Shown piece after piece: positions 46,301-53,614 of a stretch of 64,000 bases of DNA (its first letter is position 1; the number at the start of each line of letters is the position of its first letter). A program made the translations under genes and the position numbers. Location of the stretch: NCBI GenBank assembly GCA_025463135.1, contig JAOAPY010000024.1, positions 1 through 64,000 of the forward strand, read 5' to 3'. Under the pieces are notes generated by a model. It saw only the letters and a program-made list of their open reading frames with translations, had not been told where the DNA came from and did no database searches. This DNA comes from Acidobacteriota bacterium. GTDB lineage: Bacteria > Acidobacteriota > Blastocatellia > Pyrinomonadales > Pyrinomonadaceae.

Positions 46301-46570
46301 CGGACGGGACGTATGTGCAAATAGCGAACTAAAATCGTTTGTCATTCGCTCAATTGCCACGGCCGAGGCGTAACACGCCTCAGTGCGTTTGAGATCGCTG
46401 CCGGCGATCTTACTTTCCACCTGCACCACGGCCAATACACCAATGGCGATGGCGCTCAACAAGACCATCATGAGAATGGCAATCGCGAGCGCCGCGCCAC
46501 GCTCGCCGCGTCTTTGATCAGATGGGTTCGCTACTATGGGTACTGACAAATGTTTCGGCAATATGATCAT
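43313..46570 (-). CDS. Very large PilX-type minor pilin / pilus-associated protein
   Basis: 1,085 residues from the ATG at 46570 (ribosome site GAGGGAAACG). Residues 19-45 (RGAALAIAILMMVLLSAIAIG) form the PilX N-terminal hydrophobic helix; typical PilX proteins have 160-200 residues. The rest is a long extracellular part rich in Ser, Thr, Asn and Gly, with no domain I recognise. It includes stretches such as GRVHANGNIYVNGSVKF and EGHLKTSVSQNAVYERG. It is last in the minor-pilin operon, where PilY1-like adhesins often sit in other bacteria; a fused tip-protein role is inference. The start is preferred over an upstream one at 46642 that crosses a repeat. Confidence 0.82.
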   Translation of the reverse strand: MIILPKHLSVPIVANPSDQRRGERGAALAIAILMMVLLSAIAIGVLAVVQVESKIAGSDLKRTEACYASAVAIERMTNDFSSLFAHTSRPNLTQLHKIELSYPAELTSEGYAFPDHTIALNSASLAAMGNNPSVTIPYGPFGGLIANLKPYTLTTTAQSSTAQCKLSRDMNNYLIPLFQFGMFSDQDIELHPGPPFTFNGRVHANGNIYVNGSVKFLAKVTTANEFIFDVLRNGSTRSGATVSMQVGSINVAVTRGSMTNGPNLTSATANPAGQRGYFPTSPNGTINASWNSTSVAAASAGTANQFGGQLLTRTTGAAPLKLPLQLDNNPTRELIKRRMPNDSPDPTAPTALGDSRYHSKSEIRILIDDEAPSTTDASGIPAGQGVALSTFDPIMLPNSALNSLPTANGGGRALWGVNDINTSFSNSYNETASSFVLQTQNGTAGRQADTVRGVRIPVTKAITGVTKTNPISITSTGHGFVTGDLVVIGGVGGTTAANNTATAPNIYWVITVVNANTFTLNGSLGLLSGAYTLNTGTVYALPKSANGTVIPSGSGITGRILIQIVDTNGNIFDVTSQILSLGMTEGEPNSIVQLQRPLWAAFTQGSRDASSPTGTNYLSYILNSTTIGADGEISVDSTHPSLANGYLTAITNDTTQRADTPPSNSLATLLSGTAGANWASWNALVPINVYNVREGHLKTSVSQNAVYERGITNIVELNMRNLARWLDGVYDQNLLANTNAVSTNIGKPDGYVVYVSDRRGDKVRSMVDSTGATINSSNGMVDNEDIYGSNGVLDGGEDVQNTGALVKDVTECPDPAVLTTNPSYGVDRVKRAIAVAAWSNGTGPNHNYFRNSVRLFNGESLQVTGAAGKLSTTLGITVATENMVYIWGNYNTTGINVAPASGSSSLNDPTAPSHYLPTATDTQVPASIVADAFFPLSKTWFDSSSALNPDDYTARRADKTLPNVTAETSVRAGIIAGNNLSALSGTPDADNGADSRLSGGMHNFPRFLEDWVSDDRRWNFVGSFVPLYHSTQAVGQWWYITSGVSIYGAPVRNWAFDTTFLQLDRLPPGTPMFQYISPTAFRQVL

Positions 46571-46660
46571 CGTTTCCCTCAAATATAGAAAGACTGTGAG
46601 CGGCTCGCCCGCGGGTTTGGTCGATTCAGGAAGCAGATGCACGTACTACCTGACTCGAAC

Positions 46661-46682
46661 CGGCGGGACGCCCGTCCCACGT
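46661..46682. repeat. Family C palindrome between pilW and pilX
   Basis: GGCGGGACGCCCGTCCCACG overlaps the end of pilW and lies about 90 bases upstream of the pilX start. Confidence 0.65.
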
Positions 46683-47797
46683 TACAGCGCCTGGCGAAAC
46701 TGCATGTTGCGCACACTGGTGCTGGTCGTCATCGTCAGTTGTTGCCGAGAACCGTTCTGAATGACGTGCGGTGTTTCGACGGTGACCCTCACTTCAACCT
46801 GCCGAACTCCCAGCTGTTGCGCCGAAGTGGTCAGCGCCGTGGTTGCGCTCGGCGTTACATTGCCTACCGAGTCTGTCGTGATTATCGAATAGTTGAATTG
46901 CACGTCGAGAACATGTTCCGCGATCATGCTTTCACGGAATCCTGATCCCGGAACGCCAAAGACCCGCCGCATTAGTAGTCCAGTGGAAGTAACGTAGTAC
47001 TGAATGATCCTCATTCGCTGGAGAGATGTGGCCAATGTTGAACCGCCCGAGATAGCCCAGATGTTCCCAACAGCCCCCGGCTGATTGAGTCCGTAAAGAT
47101 CGCCGGCGACGAAGGACAGTTGCCGGGCGGCGATGTTGATGCTGGTGATGGTGCAGAACGCAGCGCCTGCCGATGAAGTCAGGAAGTACACCTCACCCTG
47201 AGTGAAGATAGTCATCGGATCGCCCGCGGGAATCGTGATGGTGCTGCTCGCTGGATTTACGGCAGCGGCAGCGAGACTGATGCTGTTCCGATTATTAAAC
47301 AAGAACTCTTGATCCTGTTCCAGGATCGTTTGCCGGTCGGTGCCGGTACGAATAGTTGTTACCGGAACAGCTCCGGTGATCGCGGTGTTCGCTGGGACAT
47401 TGTTGTCGGTAGTAAAGATCCCGAGGTTAATTATTCCGGGGGTAGATGGATCGGTGACTGGGTTTAGTGTTATGTAGTTGGTGACAAAGGCCTGTGGGGT
47501 TCGGATATTACTGATACTTTCCAATCCGTCACCGGAATTCATGAGATCTCGGTTTATGAATTCCTGCGCTGTCCGCAGGTTTTGCTGGGCATCCGTCATT
47601 TCGTAAGTTGTCAGCGCGACTTTCATTGAATCCCGAACCAATGCGAAGATCCCTCCAATAACTATAAGCATCACCGTCATGGCCACGATGAACTCGATGA
47701 TGGAAAAGCCTCCCTGACTGCCGGCGCCACAGGCGTCCAGCGTGGCACGAGCGTCCCGCCCGTCATTCAGGCGCGAATCCCACTTAAGCTGCTTCAC
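46682..47797 (-). CDS. PilW-type minor pilin with prepilin signature
   Basis: About 371 residues. The class III signal GGFSIIEFIVAMTVMLIVIG (Gly/Phe cleavage site and Glu+5) is clear, followed by a pilin helix (RTAQEFINRDLMNSGDG). The start is uncertain. The frame is open to ATG 47965, but the part between 47742 and 47930 is made of family C repeats. GTG 47797 is the nearest usable start and gives a leader of about 30 residues, longer than the usual 6-20. It follows pilV and precedes pilX in the operon. PilW primes pilus assembly with PilV, PilX and FimT. Confidence 0.75.
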   Translation of the reverse strand: MKQLKWDSRLNDGRDARATLDACGAGSQGGFSIIEFIVAMTVMLIVIGGIFALVRDSMKVALTTYEMTDAQQNLRTAQEFINRDLMNSGDGLESISNIRTPQAFVTNYITLNPVTDPSTPGIINLGIFTTDNNVPANTAITGAVPVTTIRTGTDRQTILEQDQEFLFNNRNSISLAAAAVNPASSTITIPAGDPMTIFTQGEVYFLTSSAGAAFCTITSINIAARQLSFVAGDLYGLNQPGAVGNIWAISGGSTLATSLQRMRIIQYYVTSTGLLMRRVFGVPGSGFRESMIAEHVLDVQFNYSIITTDSVGNVTPSATTALTTSAQQLGVRQVEVRVTVETPHVIQNGSRQQLTMTTSTSVRNMQFRQAL

Positions 47798-47930
47798 TCC
47801 CCGCCGAAAGATCGTATGGACATCCCGCCTGTGGGCCGCTCGCGGGACGCGCGTGACACCTTCAAATTGCGTCACACCTGATGTGACAGGGGCGCCCCGC
47901 CCGTGACTGACGGGCAAGAGGCGGGGACCG
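47742..47930. repeat. Cluster of family C palindromes around the pilW start
   Basis: Three units: GTGGCACGAGCGTCCCGCCC (47742-47761), CCCGCCTGTGGGCCGCTCGC (47824-47843), and GGGGCGCCCCGCCCGTGACT (47889-47908) followed by GACGGGCAAGAGGCGGGG. This is the densest group of this family in the window and lies in the 5' region of pilW. Confidence 0.75.
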
Positions 47931-47982
47931 CTTTCATACTGTCTCGGCTTGTCGATATGGACCATGGGTGCTCGTTTTCCAG

Positions 47983-48543
47983 CTAGGGGACGTAGTTACC
48001 GTGCTCATCGTCGTTCAAGTAACTGACACCAACGAGCGGGGGTTGCTGGGTCGTTCCACCGTTGGGGGAGTATTGGAGAGTGACCTGAATCCTCTTGAGA
48101 GTAGGACTCAGTGAAGTGATCAATATTTGACGTGTAACTCCATTGACAGCTAGAGCCGGATCGGTGCGGCCCGGATCGTCGAGCGTGCCGTACACGAAGT
48201 CAGCACCAGGAACAGTTGAAACGGGAAGGAATTCTGCGGGAAACCCCGCAAAGGAACTGCCGACCACTTGTGCGTTCGAGATCTCGGCAAAGTTTAACTG
48301 ACCGCTGTTGCGCAGGGTCTCCATCTGTTCCAATGACGAAACGACAAGCAGCTTGGCATTGGTAAGACCGCGCCCACTGTTGCTGGCCATCAGTGCATAT
48401 CCAATGGCTGAAGCGACGCCCAGCAGACCAACGGTCAAGATAAACATCGCCACGACCATCTCGAGAAGAGAGAAACCGTTCTCGTGTCGACCTAGCTGAC
48501 GATTGCTTGTGTGGGAACACCTACTCGGAGTATTTGTTTCCAT
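47983..48543 (-). CDS. PilV-type minor pilin
   Basis: 186 residues. The prepilin site is ENGFSLLEMVVAMFILTVG (Gly at 23, Glu+5), in a leader of 23 residues, followed by the hydrophobic helix. The remainder (STVPGADFVYGTLDDPGRTD) is the short globular domain of type IV pilin V proteins. Its ATG overlaps the fimT stop by 23 bases. Confidence 0.88.
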   Translation of the reverse strand: METNTPSRCSHTSNRQLGRHENGFSLLEMVVAMFILTVGLLGVASAIGYALMASNSGRGLTNAKLLVVSSLEQMETLRNSGQLNFAEISNAQVVGSSFAGFPAEFLPVSTVPGADFVYGTLDDPGRTDPALAVNGVTRQILITSLSPTLKRIQVTLQYSPNGGTTQQPPLVGVSYLNDDEHGNYVP

Positions 48544-49237
48544 TCAGCGTGTACCTCCATACCTTTACTCTGCCTGATGCTCCCGCCACCGAGATTGCCG
48601 ATGCTGTTCCCTGAGCGGCCGTGCTGTTGTAGAAGAACATGGCTCGGTCCAGTGGAATGCCGGCGGTATCTATCACCGACCCGTCCGCCTGAAATGTAAT
48701 GTTTATTTTTCCGCCGGCGCCTGCAGGTACTAGTGGTGTCATCAGAATATTGTCATCCAGTTTAGTGACCGGTATGACGGGAGCGCCGATGGGTAGCGGA
48801 GGCGAACCGGCAGGAATCCCGTAAGTTATTTCCGCGGCTGACAGTCCACCCTGTGTAAGGGGAAAACTTGTGATAACCGTACTGCACGCGGTATTGGGAA
48901 AGCCCGGCGCCAGGAGAATTCCTGTTCGACTAAGATTGCATGCCGGAGTAAGGGGTTGATTGTTGTGGTGATTGATGATCGTGATTTGCTTCATGGTCGG
49001 GGCATCGTCGTATTGAAATGTGATCGACTGGCGCTCGGACATTGCTAACTGCCGGGCGTAACGCAGTTGCGCCATGATCTCGCGCGGCATGGCAGTCGAG
49101 CGAAGCAGCCGGCGTTGCCCAATCATCGCCGGTATTGCAAGCGCGGTAAGTATCCCCACGATTGCCAGGACGATCAGCAATTCGATTAATGAGAAGCCTT
49201 GGATCGATCGCACGGTATTCGGATTTGTGTCAGGCAT
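48521..49237 (-). CDS. FimT/GspH-type minor pilin
   Basis: 238 residues. The leader ends in IQG with the processing site QGFSLIELLIVLAIVGILTA (Gly at 14, Glu+5). The following region (AQLRYARQLAMSERQSITFQ) is the FimT/GspH helix. The C-terminal beta-rich half has no extra motif. It is the first gene of the operon fimT-pilV-pilW-pilX, transcribed from the 49238-49577 region. No PilY1, PilE or assembly ATPase is in the window. Confidence 0.9.
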   Translation of the reverse strand: MPDTNPNTVRSIQGFSLIELLIVLAIVGILTALAIPAMIGQRRLLRSTAMPREIMAQLRYARQLAMSERQSITFQYDDAPTMKQITIINHHNNQPLTPACNLSRTGILLAPGFPNTACSTVITSFPLTQGGLSAAEITYGIPAGSPPLPIGAPVIPVTKLDDNILMTPLVPAGAGGKINITFQADGSVIDTAGIPLDRAMFFYNSTAAQGTASAISVAGASGRVKVWRYTLNGNKYSE

Positions 49238-49577
49238 AATTCCCAGATGGCTAGTGGTTCCCGATGGTGGCGAAATTGAGGGAAGAGGTGGGTGAGACTC
49301 TGGCAGAAAGACCTATCGCAAGCGCCATACCGAGACCACTCGGTCTGCTAAACATTGAAGCATTGGTGCGATCACAACGGATCGCTGAGGGCACCCGCGG
49401 GCGGTATGCCCCGGCACACTGGTGCGCGTGTCCCAAATAGTCCGAACTCGCAGGGGTAGTGAATAGCGGCGGTAAGCCGCGAGGGACACGGACAAAGAGC
49501 AACTGTCTGCTGACAACTGATTACTGATTACTGAGTTACCGCATCGACACGCCTGCCGGGAATACTTAACATGAGAC
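49238..49577. other. Divergent intergenic region between fimT and the ECF sigma gene
   Basis: A 340-base gap between divergent genes. It should hold promoters for both. I see no hexamer pair I can defend and no strong hairpin. One open frame inside it is unsupported. Confidence 0.5.
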
Positions 49578-50852
49578 ATGCTACAAAACGCCAACGCGGC
49601 AGTTGAGGCAGTCTACCGTTCCGATTGGGGGCGGATCGTTGCCACACTGATCCGATCCTTCCATGACTTTGACGTCGCGGAAGAGGCAGCGCAGGAAGCT
49701 TTTGCTGCCGCTTTGAACCAGTGGGGCGATTCCGGGGTCCCTGACTCTCCACCCGCGTGGATCATCCAGACGGCCCGCCACAAAGCGATCGACCGCTTAA
49801 GGCGTCAGAATCGGTTTCAGGAGAAAGTTGAATCGTATGTCGCTTCCGGAATGATTCAGACAATCGAAGAGCCGGACTACGCCAAATACGATGACACACC
49901 TGAAATTTCCGATGATCGCCTGCGCCTGATCTTCACTTGCTGCCATCCCGCGCTGGCGATTGAGGCGCAAGTCGCATTGACTCTGCGGACCCTCGGCGGC
50001 TTGGAGACCGACGAAATTGCCCGCGCGTTTCTGATGCCGCCGGCAACCATGGCGCAGCGCCTGGTGCGCGCCAAGCGAAAGATCCGGGACGCGCGCATTC
50101 CCTATGCGGTGCCTGATGCGAACGCTATGCCCGAACGGCTCGACGCTGTGCTGACCGTGATTTACCTTGTCTTTAGCGAAGGCTATGCAGCAACGCGGGG
50201 TGAGTCGCTGGTGAGAACGGATCTCTGTGCCGAGGCCATTCGTCTGGGCCGGCTCGTAAGAGCGTTGCTGGCGCCGCAACCGCCTCCCGAAGCAACTGCT
50301 CTCGTCGCCCTGATGCTGCTGCACGATTCGCGGCGCGAGGCACGTCTCGATGACGCGGGAGATATCATCGTTCTTGAAGAGCAGGATCGCAGTCGTTGGA
50401 ACGAAGGGCAGATCGCCGAAGCGCTGCCGCTTGTCGCCGAAGCGCTGCGCGGCGAGCCTGGACCGTTCGCGCTGCAAGCGGCCATCGCTGCTGAGCATTG
50501 TAGAGCAGCCCGAGCCGAAGATACTGACTGGTTACAGATCGTGCGATTCTATGATCAACTGGAACTGCTCCAGCCCTCTCCAATTGTGTCGCTAAACCGA
50601 GCCGCGGCATTGGCAATGGTGGCTGGACCAAAGCCGGCCCTGGCGCTCATTGAAAAACTCGCTGCCGGCGGCGAACTCGAAAGCTATCACCTGCTGCACG
50701 CGGCACGCGCCGATCTGCTCCGCCGTGTTGGATCCAACGTGGAAGCAGCGCAGAGCTACACGCGGGCGCTTTCGCTGGCAGCAAACGAAAGCGAACGACG
50801 ATTTCTCGAGCGACGCCTGCGCGAAGTTCAACTCGCCGACACGCATAACTGA
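49578..50852 (+). CDS. ECF-type RNA polymerase sigma factor with DUF6596 C-terminal domain
   Basis: 424 residues. The N-terminal sigma-2 region is EAVYRSDWGRIVATLIRSFH, then DVAEEAAQEAFAAALNQW and PPAWIIQTARHKAIDRLRRQ. Sigma-4 has LGGLETDEIARAFLMPPATM and AQRLVRAKRKIRD (helix-turn-helix, near 145). The long C-terminal DUF6596 domain starts at about residue 190 (LTVIYLVFSEGYAATRGE) and has TPR-like repeats near the end (LRRVGSNVEAAQSYTRAL). This type usually lacks a separate anti-sigma factor and is encoded beside YciI/DGPF genes; here those genes are 7-10 kb upstream, past the pilin operon. Confidence 0.92.
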   Translation: MLQNANAAVEAVYRSDWGRIVATLIRSFHDFDVAEEAAQEAFAAALNQWGDSGVPDSPPAWIIQTARHKAIDRLRRQNRFQEKVESYVASGMIQTIEEPDYAKYDDTPEISDDRLRLIFTCCHPALAIEAQVALTLRTLGGLETDEIARAFLMPPATMAQRLVRAKRKIRDARIPYAVPDANAMPERLDAVLTVIYLVFSEGYAATRGESLVRTDLCAEAIRLGRLVRALLAPQPPPEATALVALMLLHDSRREARLDDAGDIIVLEEQDRSRWNEGQIAEALPLVAEALRGEPGPFALQAAIAAEHCRAARAEDTDWLQIVRFYDQLELLQPSPIVSLNRAAALAMVAGPKPALALIEKLAAGGELESYHLLHAARADLLRRVGSNVEAAQSYTRALSLAANESERRFLERRLREVQLADTHN

Positions 50853-51107
50853 AATCAGACGCAGTTGTCCCACGCGCGTCCCGCCGTCTTGTGAGAAACC
50901 TCCTTAACATATCTTCACATTCCATTCACGCACTCTTTGCGTCGCTAGTACCCGTCACAGCGTCTTAGTAGCCGATTCAAGACTAGTTCGAGTGTCCAGA
51001 GCATTTGATTTGGAAGCGCCACGACGTTTCGCTTCGTCAAATCCCTGAACTACAGAAGAACGGTCCTCTGAATCAGAAAACTATTCGACTACACGGGGGA
51101 CCTAATA

Positions 51108-51746
51108 ATGAAGAGATTTGCCTTTTTTGGCTTGCTGCTGTTTTCAACCTATGGGTACGCCAACGCCCAATCCGACAACAAACCTGAGTTCTTCGGCGGA
51201 TACTCTTACGAGAGCGCCGATTCCGGAATCAAGAGCACCAACCTTCAGTCCGCAGGCATTTCCAGCACCAGTCTTGACAAGCGATTCAATCTGAACGGAT
51301 TTAATGTATCCGGCGCGGCTTACTTCAAAAAACATCTGGGAGTGGTGGTTGATTTCTCAGCTCACTTCAAGAGCCGAGATGACTTCTTCGATTCGATTGC
51401 GACGCGCTCGAAGATGTCGTTGTACAACATAACGGCCGGGCCGCAATATCGGTTTTCGAGCAAGAGTCGTTTCACACCATTCACACATGCGCTGGCTGGC
51501 ATCGCACGCCGCAACTTAAGAGAGACACTTATTGGTGGTGGCGATTACGCGACGGATCGGAACACAAGCTTTGCTCTGAATCTGGGCGGCGGCGTCGACT
51601 ATAAATTGAACGACAGGTTCGCCCTTAGACTATTTCAGTTTGATTACAATCCAATCTTCCTGCGCCGGCGCACAATCAATACGATTACGTTTCCCGATCA
51701 GACGCTGAATGGCATCCGCATTTCCGCGGGTATCGTCATAAAGTAA
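51108..51746 (+). CDS. Outer-membrane beta-barrel protein
   Basis: 212 residues. The signal peptide MKRFAFFGLLLFSTYGYANA ends at about residue 20. After it come alternating amphipathic strands in pairs (GGYSYESADSG, FNVSGAAYF, FAGGVDYKL-like strands) typical of eight-stranded barrels of the OmpA-N/opacity-type family. The closing aromatic C-terminal residue is replaced by GIVIK. The ribosome site is GGGGGACC. The function is unknown; it may be an adhesin or porin-like protein. The ECF sigma gene upstream ends 255 bases earlier; nothing is seen in that gap. Confidence 0.8.
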   Translation: MKRFAFFGLLLFSTYGYANAQSDNKPEFFGGYSYESADSGIKSTNLQSAGISSTSLDKRFNLNGFNVSGAAYFKKHLGVVVDFSAHFKSRDDFFDSIATRSKMSLYNITAGPQYRFSSKSRFTPFTHALAGIARRNLRETLIGGGDYATDRNTSFALNLGGGVDYKLNDRFALRLFQFDYNPIFLRRRTINTITFPDQTLNGIRISAGIVIK

Positions 51747-51763
51747 AACGGATCTCATGGCAG

Positions 51764-51918
51764 TTACAGAACCGGGAGCGGACTGCGGGCCCCGAGCGGC
51801 AGCCCGCTTGGCGTGGTGGATGCGACCGGATCCAGATTCGACCTGCGGAGCAACAGAAACAGATTTAATGCCTGGGTTGATCGTAGGATCCGGTCGCCAC
51901 CGCTCCCGGTTCTGTAAA
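51764..51918. repeat. Nested palindromic element, family E copy 2
   Basis: The outer arms are TTACAGAACCGGGAGCGG (51764-51781) and CCGCTCCCGGTTCTGTAA (51900-51917), perfect complements. The inner arms GCGACCGGATCC (51822-51833) and GGATCCGGTCGC (51887-51898) are perfect too. The first copy is at 28464-28577. It fills most of the gap between the two secreted-protein genes. Confidence 0.88.
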
Positions 51919-51980
51919 TACTCGCCCCCAACTGATTCATGGTTTCAATAATTTTCGGAAATTATTAAGGAGACTTATTC

Positions 51981-52484
51981 ATGACGTCATCATTCTCTCT
52001 GCTACCGGCGGCATTACTGCTGACCGCCGTTGCTGTCCCAGGATTAGCACAAGCTCGCAAGCTCGGCGCCCCGGAATTGCAGGAACAAAAACAGTTGAAC
52101 GGCGTTCCGCGTGACTATGGTGCGCTCGTGACCGAAGTGTTTGCTCCAATTACCGATCAACTGAAGCTGACAAAGGAGCAACAATTCCAGATCGTGGCCA
52201 TTATCACGGGCACCGAGGTTAGCGCCGAACCGCTGATTTCAGAGCTCGATCAAGTAGACCAGCAGCTCGCAGCGGCAACCTTGACTGATGCGCCTGATGA
52301 AGACGAAGTCGATCGACTGTCAGCACTGGAAGCTTCACTGCTGACTCAAATGATCGCCATGAAGGCTCGGGCGAAGACTTCCATCTATCAGATCTTGACT
52401 GCGAGTCAGAAAGTTCTGGTCGCAAACAAGCTTCTCGGTAAAAGGCCGATCGAAGGCAACCTGGGTGCGATTGGAGTTTTCTAA
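51981..52484 (+). CDS. Small secreted/periplasmic protein with LTxxQ-like helix
   Basis: 167 residues. The signal peptide (LLPAALLLTAVAVPGLAQA) ends near residue 26. The mature part is all-helical: KLTKEQQFQIVAIITGTE resembles the LTxxQ motif of Spy/CpxP-type periplasmic chaperones or metal sensors. A second helix pair ends with QILTASQKVLVANKLLG, close to the second LTxxQ-like repeat. The ribosome site is AAGGAGACTTATTC. The assignment to Spy/CpxP is tentative. Confidence 0.6.
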   Translation: MTSSFSLLPAALLLTAVAVPGLAQARKLGAPELQEQKQLNGVPRDYGALVTEVFAPITDQLKLTKEQQFQIVAIITGTEVSAEPLISELDQVDQQLAAATLTDAPDEDEVDRLSALEASLLTQMIAMKARAKTSIYQILTASQKVLVANKLLGKRPIEGNLGAIGVF

Positions 52485-52562
52485 AGGCGCCGCTCAGTCG
52501 TGTCACGGGCGCAGATTAAATTCCGCACAACCAGTTGTGCGCCAGCCTCGCGTCCTGGATTT

Positions 52563-53138
52563 CTAACTGCGTGGGGCTGATTCGTGTTTACCGTCACCTA
52601 ACTGTTCTATCTGCTCCGCCAACTTCTCGGGCCTGGTCTCCTCCTGCAGGACCCTCGCGTGCGAGTCGTCTGCAAACTCAACGCCCACCTTGTCGGCAAT
52701 CTGGTGAAGGATGGTAAGCATTTTCGTGTTCTCCTGTTCGGACAGGAGATTGATTTGGAGATCAAGGTGGTTCCTTTTCTCGCTCACCCGGGAATCGTGG
52801 TTCTGACTTATCAAGATGAAGGTCGAAAGGAAAATCGCTTCAAGCGAAACTACCAACGTAAGAAAAGTGAAAGGAAAGGGATCGATGTGTCGCAGGCCGG
52901 GTAATAGATTGAGAGCAATCCAACCGCCAAACCACGCGACATGCACCCATACAAACGTCATGCTTCCGCAAAAACCGGCGATCGCGTCAGCTACCCGGTC
53001 GGTAGACGTCCGTTGTTCCTGGGCAGCTTCCTCCAGCTTCCGCACCGTTTCGACATTGCGGCGGGTCAACTCCTCGACACTCTGAGGTGAAGAGACCGGC
53101 GAGCTGGAATTTGTGTCCGTTTCGTTTTTCGAATCCAT
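52563..53138 (-). CDS. DUF1003 family membrane protein
   Basis: 191 residues from the ATG at 53138. A charged N-terminal region (about 1-60) is followed by two membrane segments: FCGSMTFVWVHVAWFGGWIA (about 60-79) and FPFTFLTLVVSLEAIFLSTF (about 92-111). Then comes the conserved SQNHDSRVSEKRNHLDLQIN segment and a helical tail. This is the DUF1003 arrangement. The function is unknown. It is the last gene of a minus-strand group that includes both ku genes. Confidence 0.88.
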   Translation of the reverse strand: MDSKNETDTNSSSPVSSPQSVEELTRRNVETVRKLEEAAQEQRTSTDRVADAIAGFCGSMTFVWVHVAWFGGWIALNLLPGLRHIDPFPFTFLTLVVSLEAIFLSTFILISQNHDSRVSEKRNHLDLQINLLSEQENTKMLTILHQIADKVGVEFADDSHARVLQEETRPEKLAEQIEQLGDGKHESAPRS

Positions 53139-53188
53139 GAGAGTAGTCAGGCGATGCACCGTCGCCGGAGTGAATGGGCAACTCGGTG

Positions 53189-53572
53189 CTACTCGATCAC
53201 AACACCACGAAGCCGCGCGATGTTGCGCACCTTCATTACCACATCGTCATCAATAACCTCCTGGCCGCTATGCCAGGCATTTATCTCCTCAATGGGGCGA
53301 CCAAGAGCCACGGCCAACTTTTCATCACTGGCTTCGAAAGCACGATCTCGTAATTTGAGGAGCATTGTCGCGGCTGATTCTTGTCCTGTGCCGCGGTCAT
53401 CGACGGTATGTTCCCCTATTCGTGGCGCGAGAGATTTATCATGGCCCTGAGTCCTATTCAGCAGCAAGTAGACCAGAGCGGTTCCCAAACCCAGCCCCGC
53501 TACAAAAATCCCGAGTCGACGATTGATCATTGCCTTTCCGAGCTTGGCACGAAGATTTTCCCTGCTAATCAT
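53189..53572 (-). CDS. Small membrane-anchored protein of unknown function
   Basis: 127 residues. One membrane segment (GIFVAGLGLGTALVYLLL, about 21-38) is followed by a soluble domain with DRGTGQESAATMLLKLRDRA and AFEASDEKLAVALGRPIEEI. The C-terminus is helical and charged. I do not recognise the family. Two start codons have good ribosome sites (53572 with GGGGGACAGAG, 53530 with GGAAAGGCA); I chose the longer one. It lies 42 bases after ku2 and 50 before the DUF1003 gene. Confidence 0.6.
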   Translation of the reverse strand: MISRENLRAKLGKAMINRRLGIFVAGLGLGTALVYLLLNRTQGHDKSLAPRIGEHTVDDRGTGQESAATMLLKLRDRAFEASDEKLAVALGRPIEEINAWHSGQEVIDDDVVMKVRNIARLRGVVIE

Positions 53573-53614
53573 CTCTGTCCCCCTTTTTCTTTTTCGCCTG
53601 GCGTTGTGACGGTG

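Noticed and set aside
49251-49502. Open frame in the fimT-sigma intergenic region
   Set aside because: Composition is not protein-like and it covers the region where two promoters should lie.
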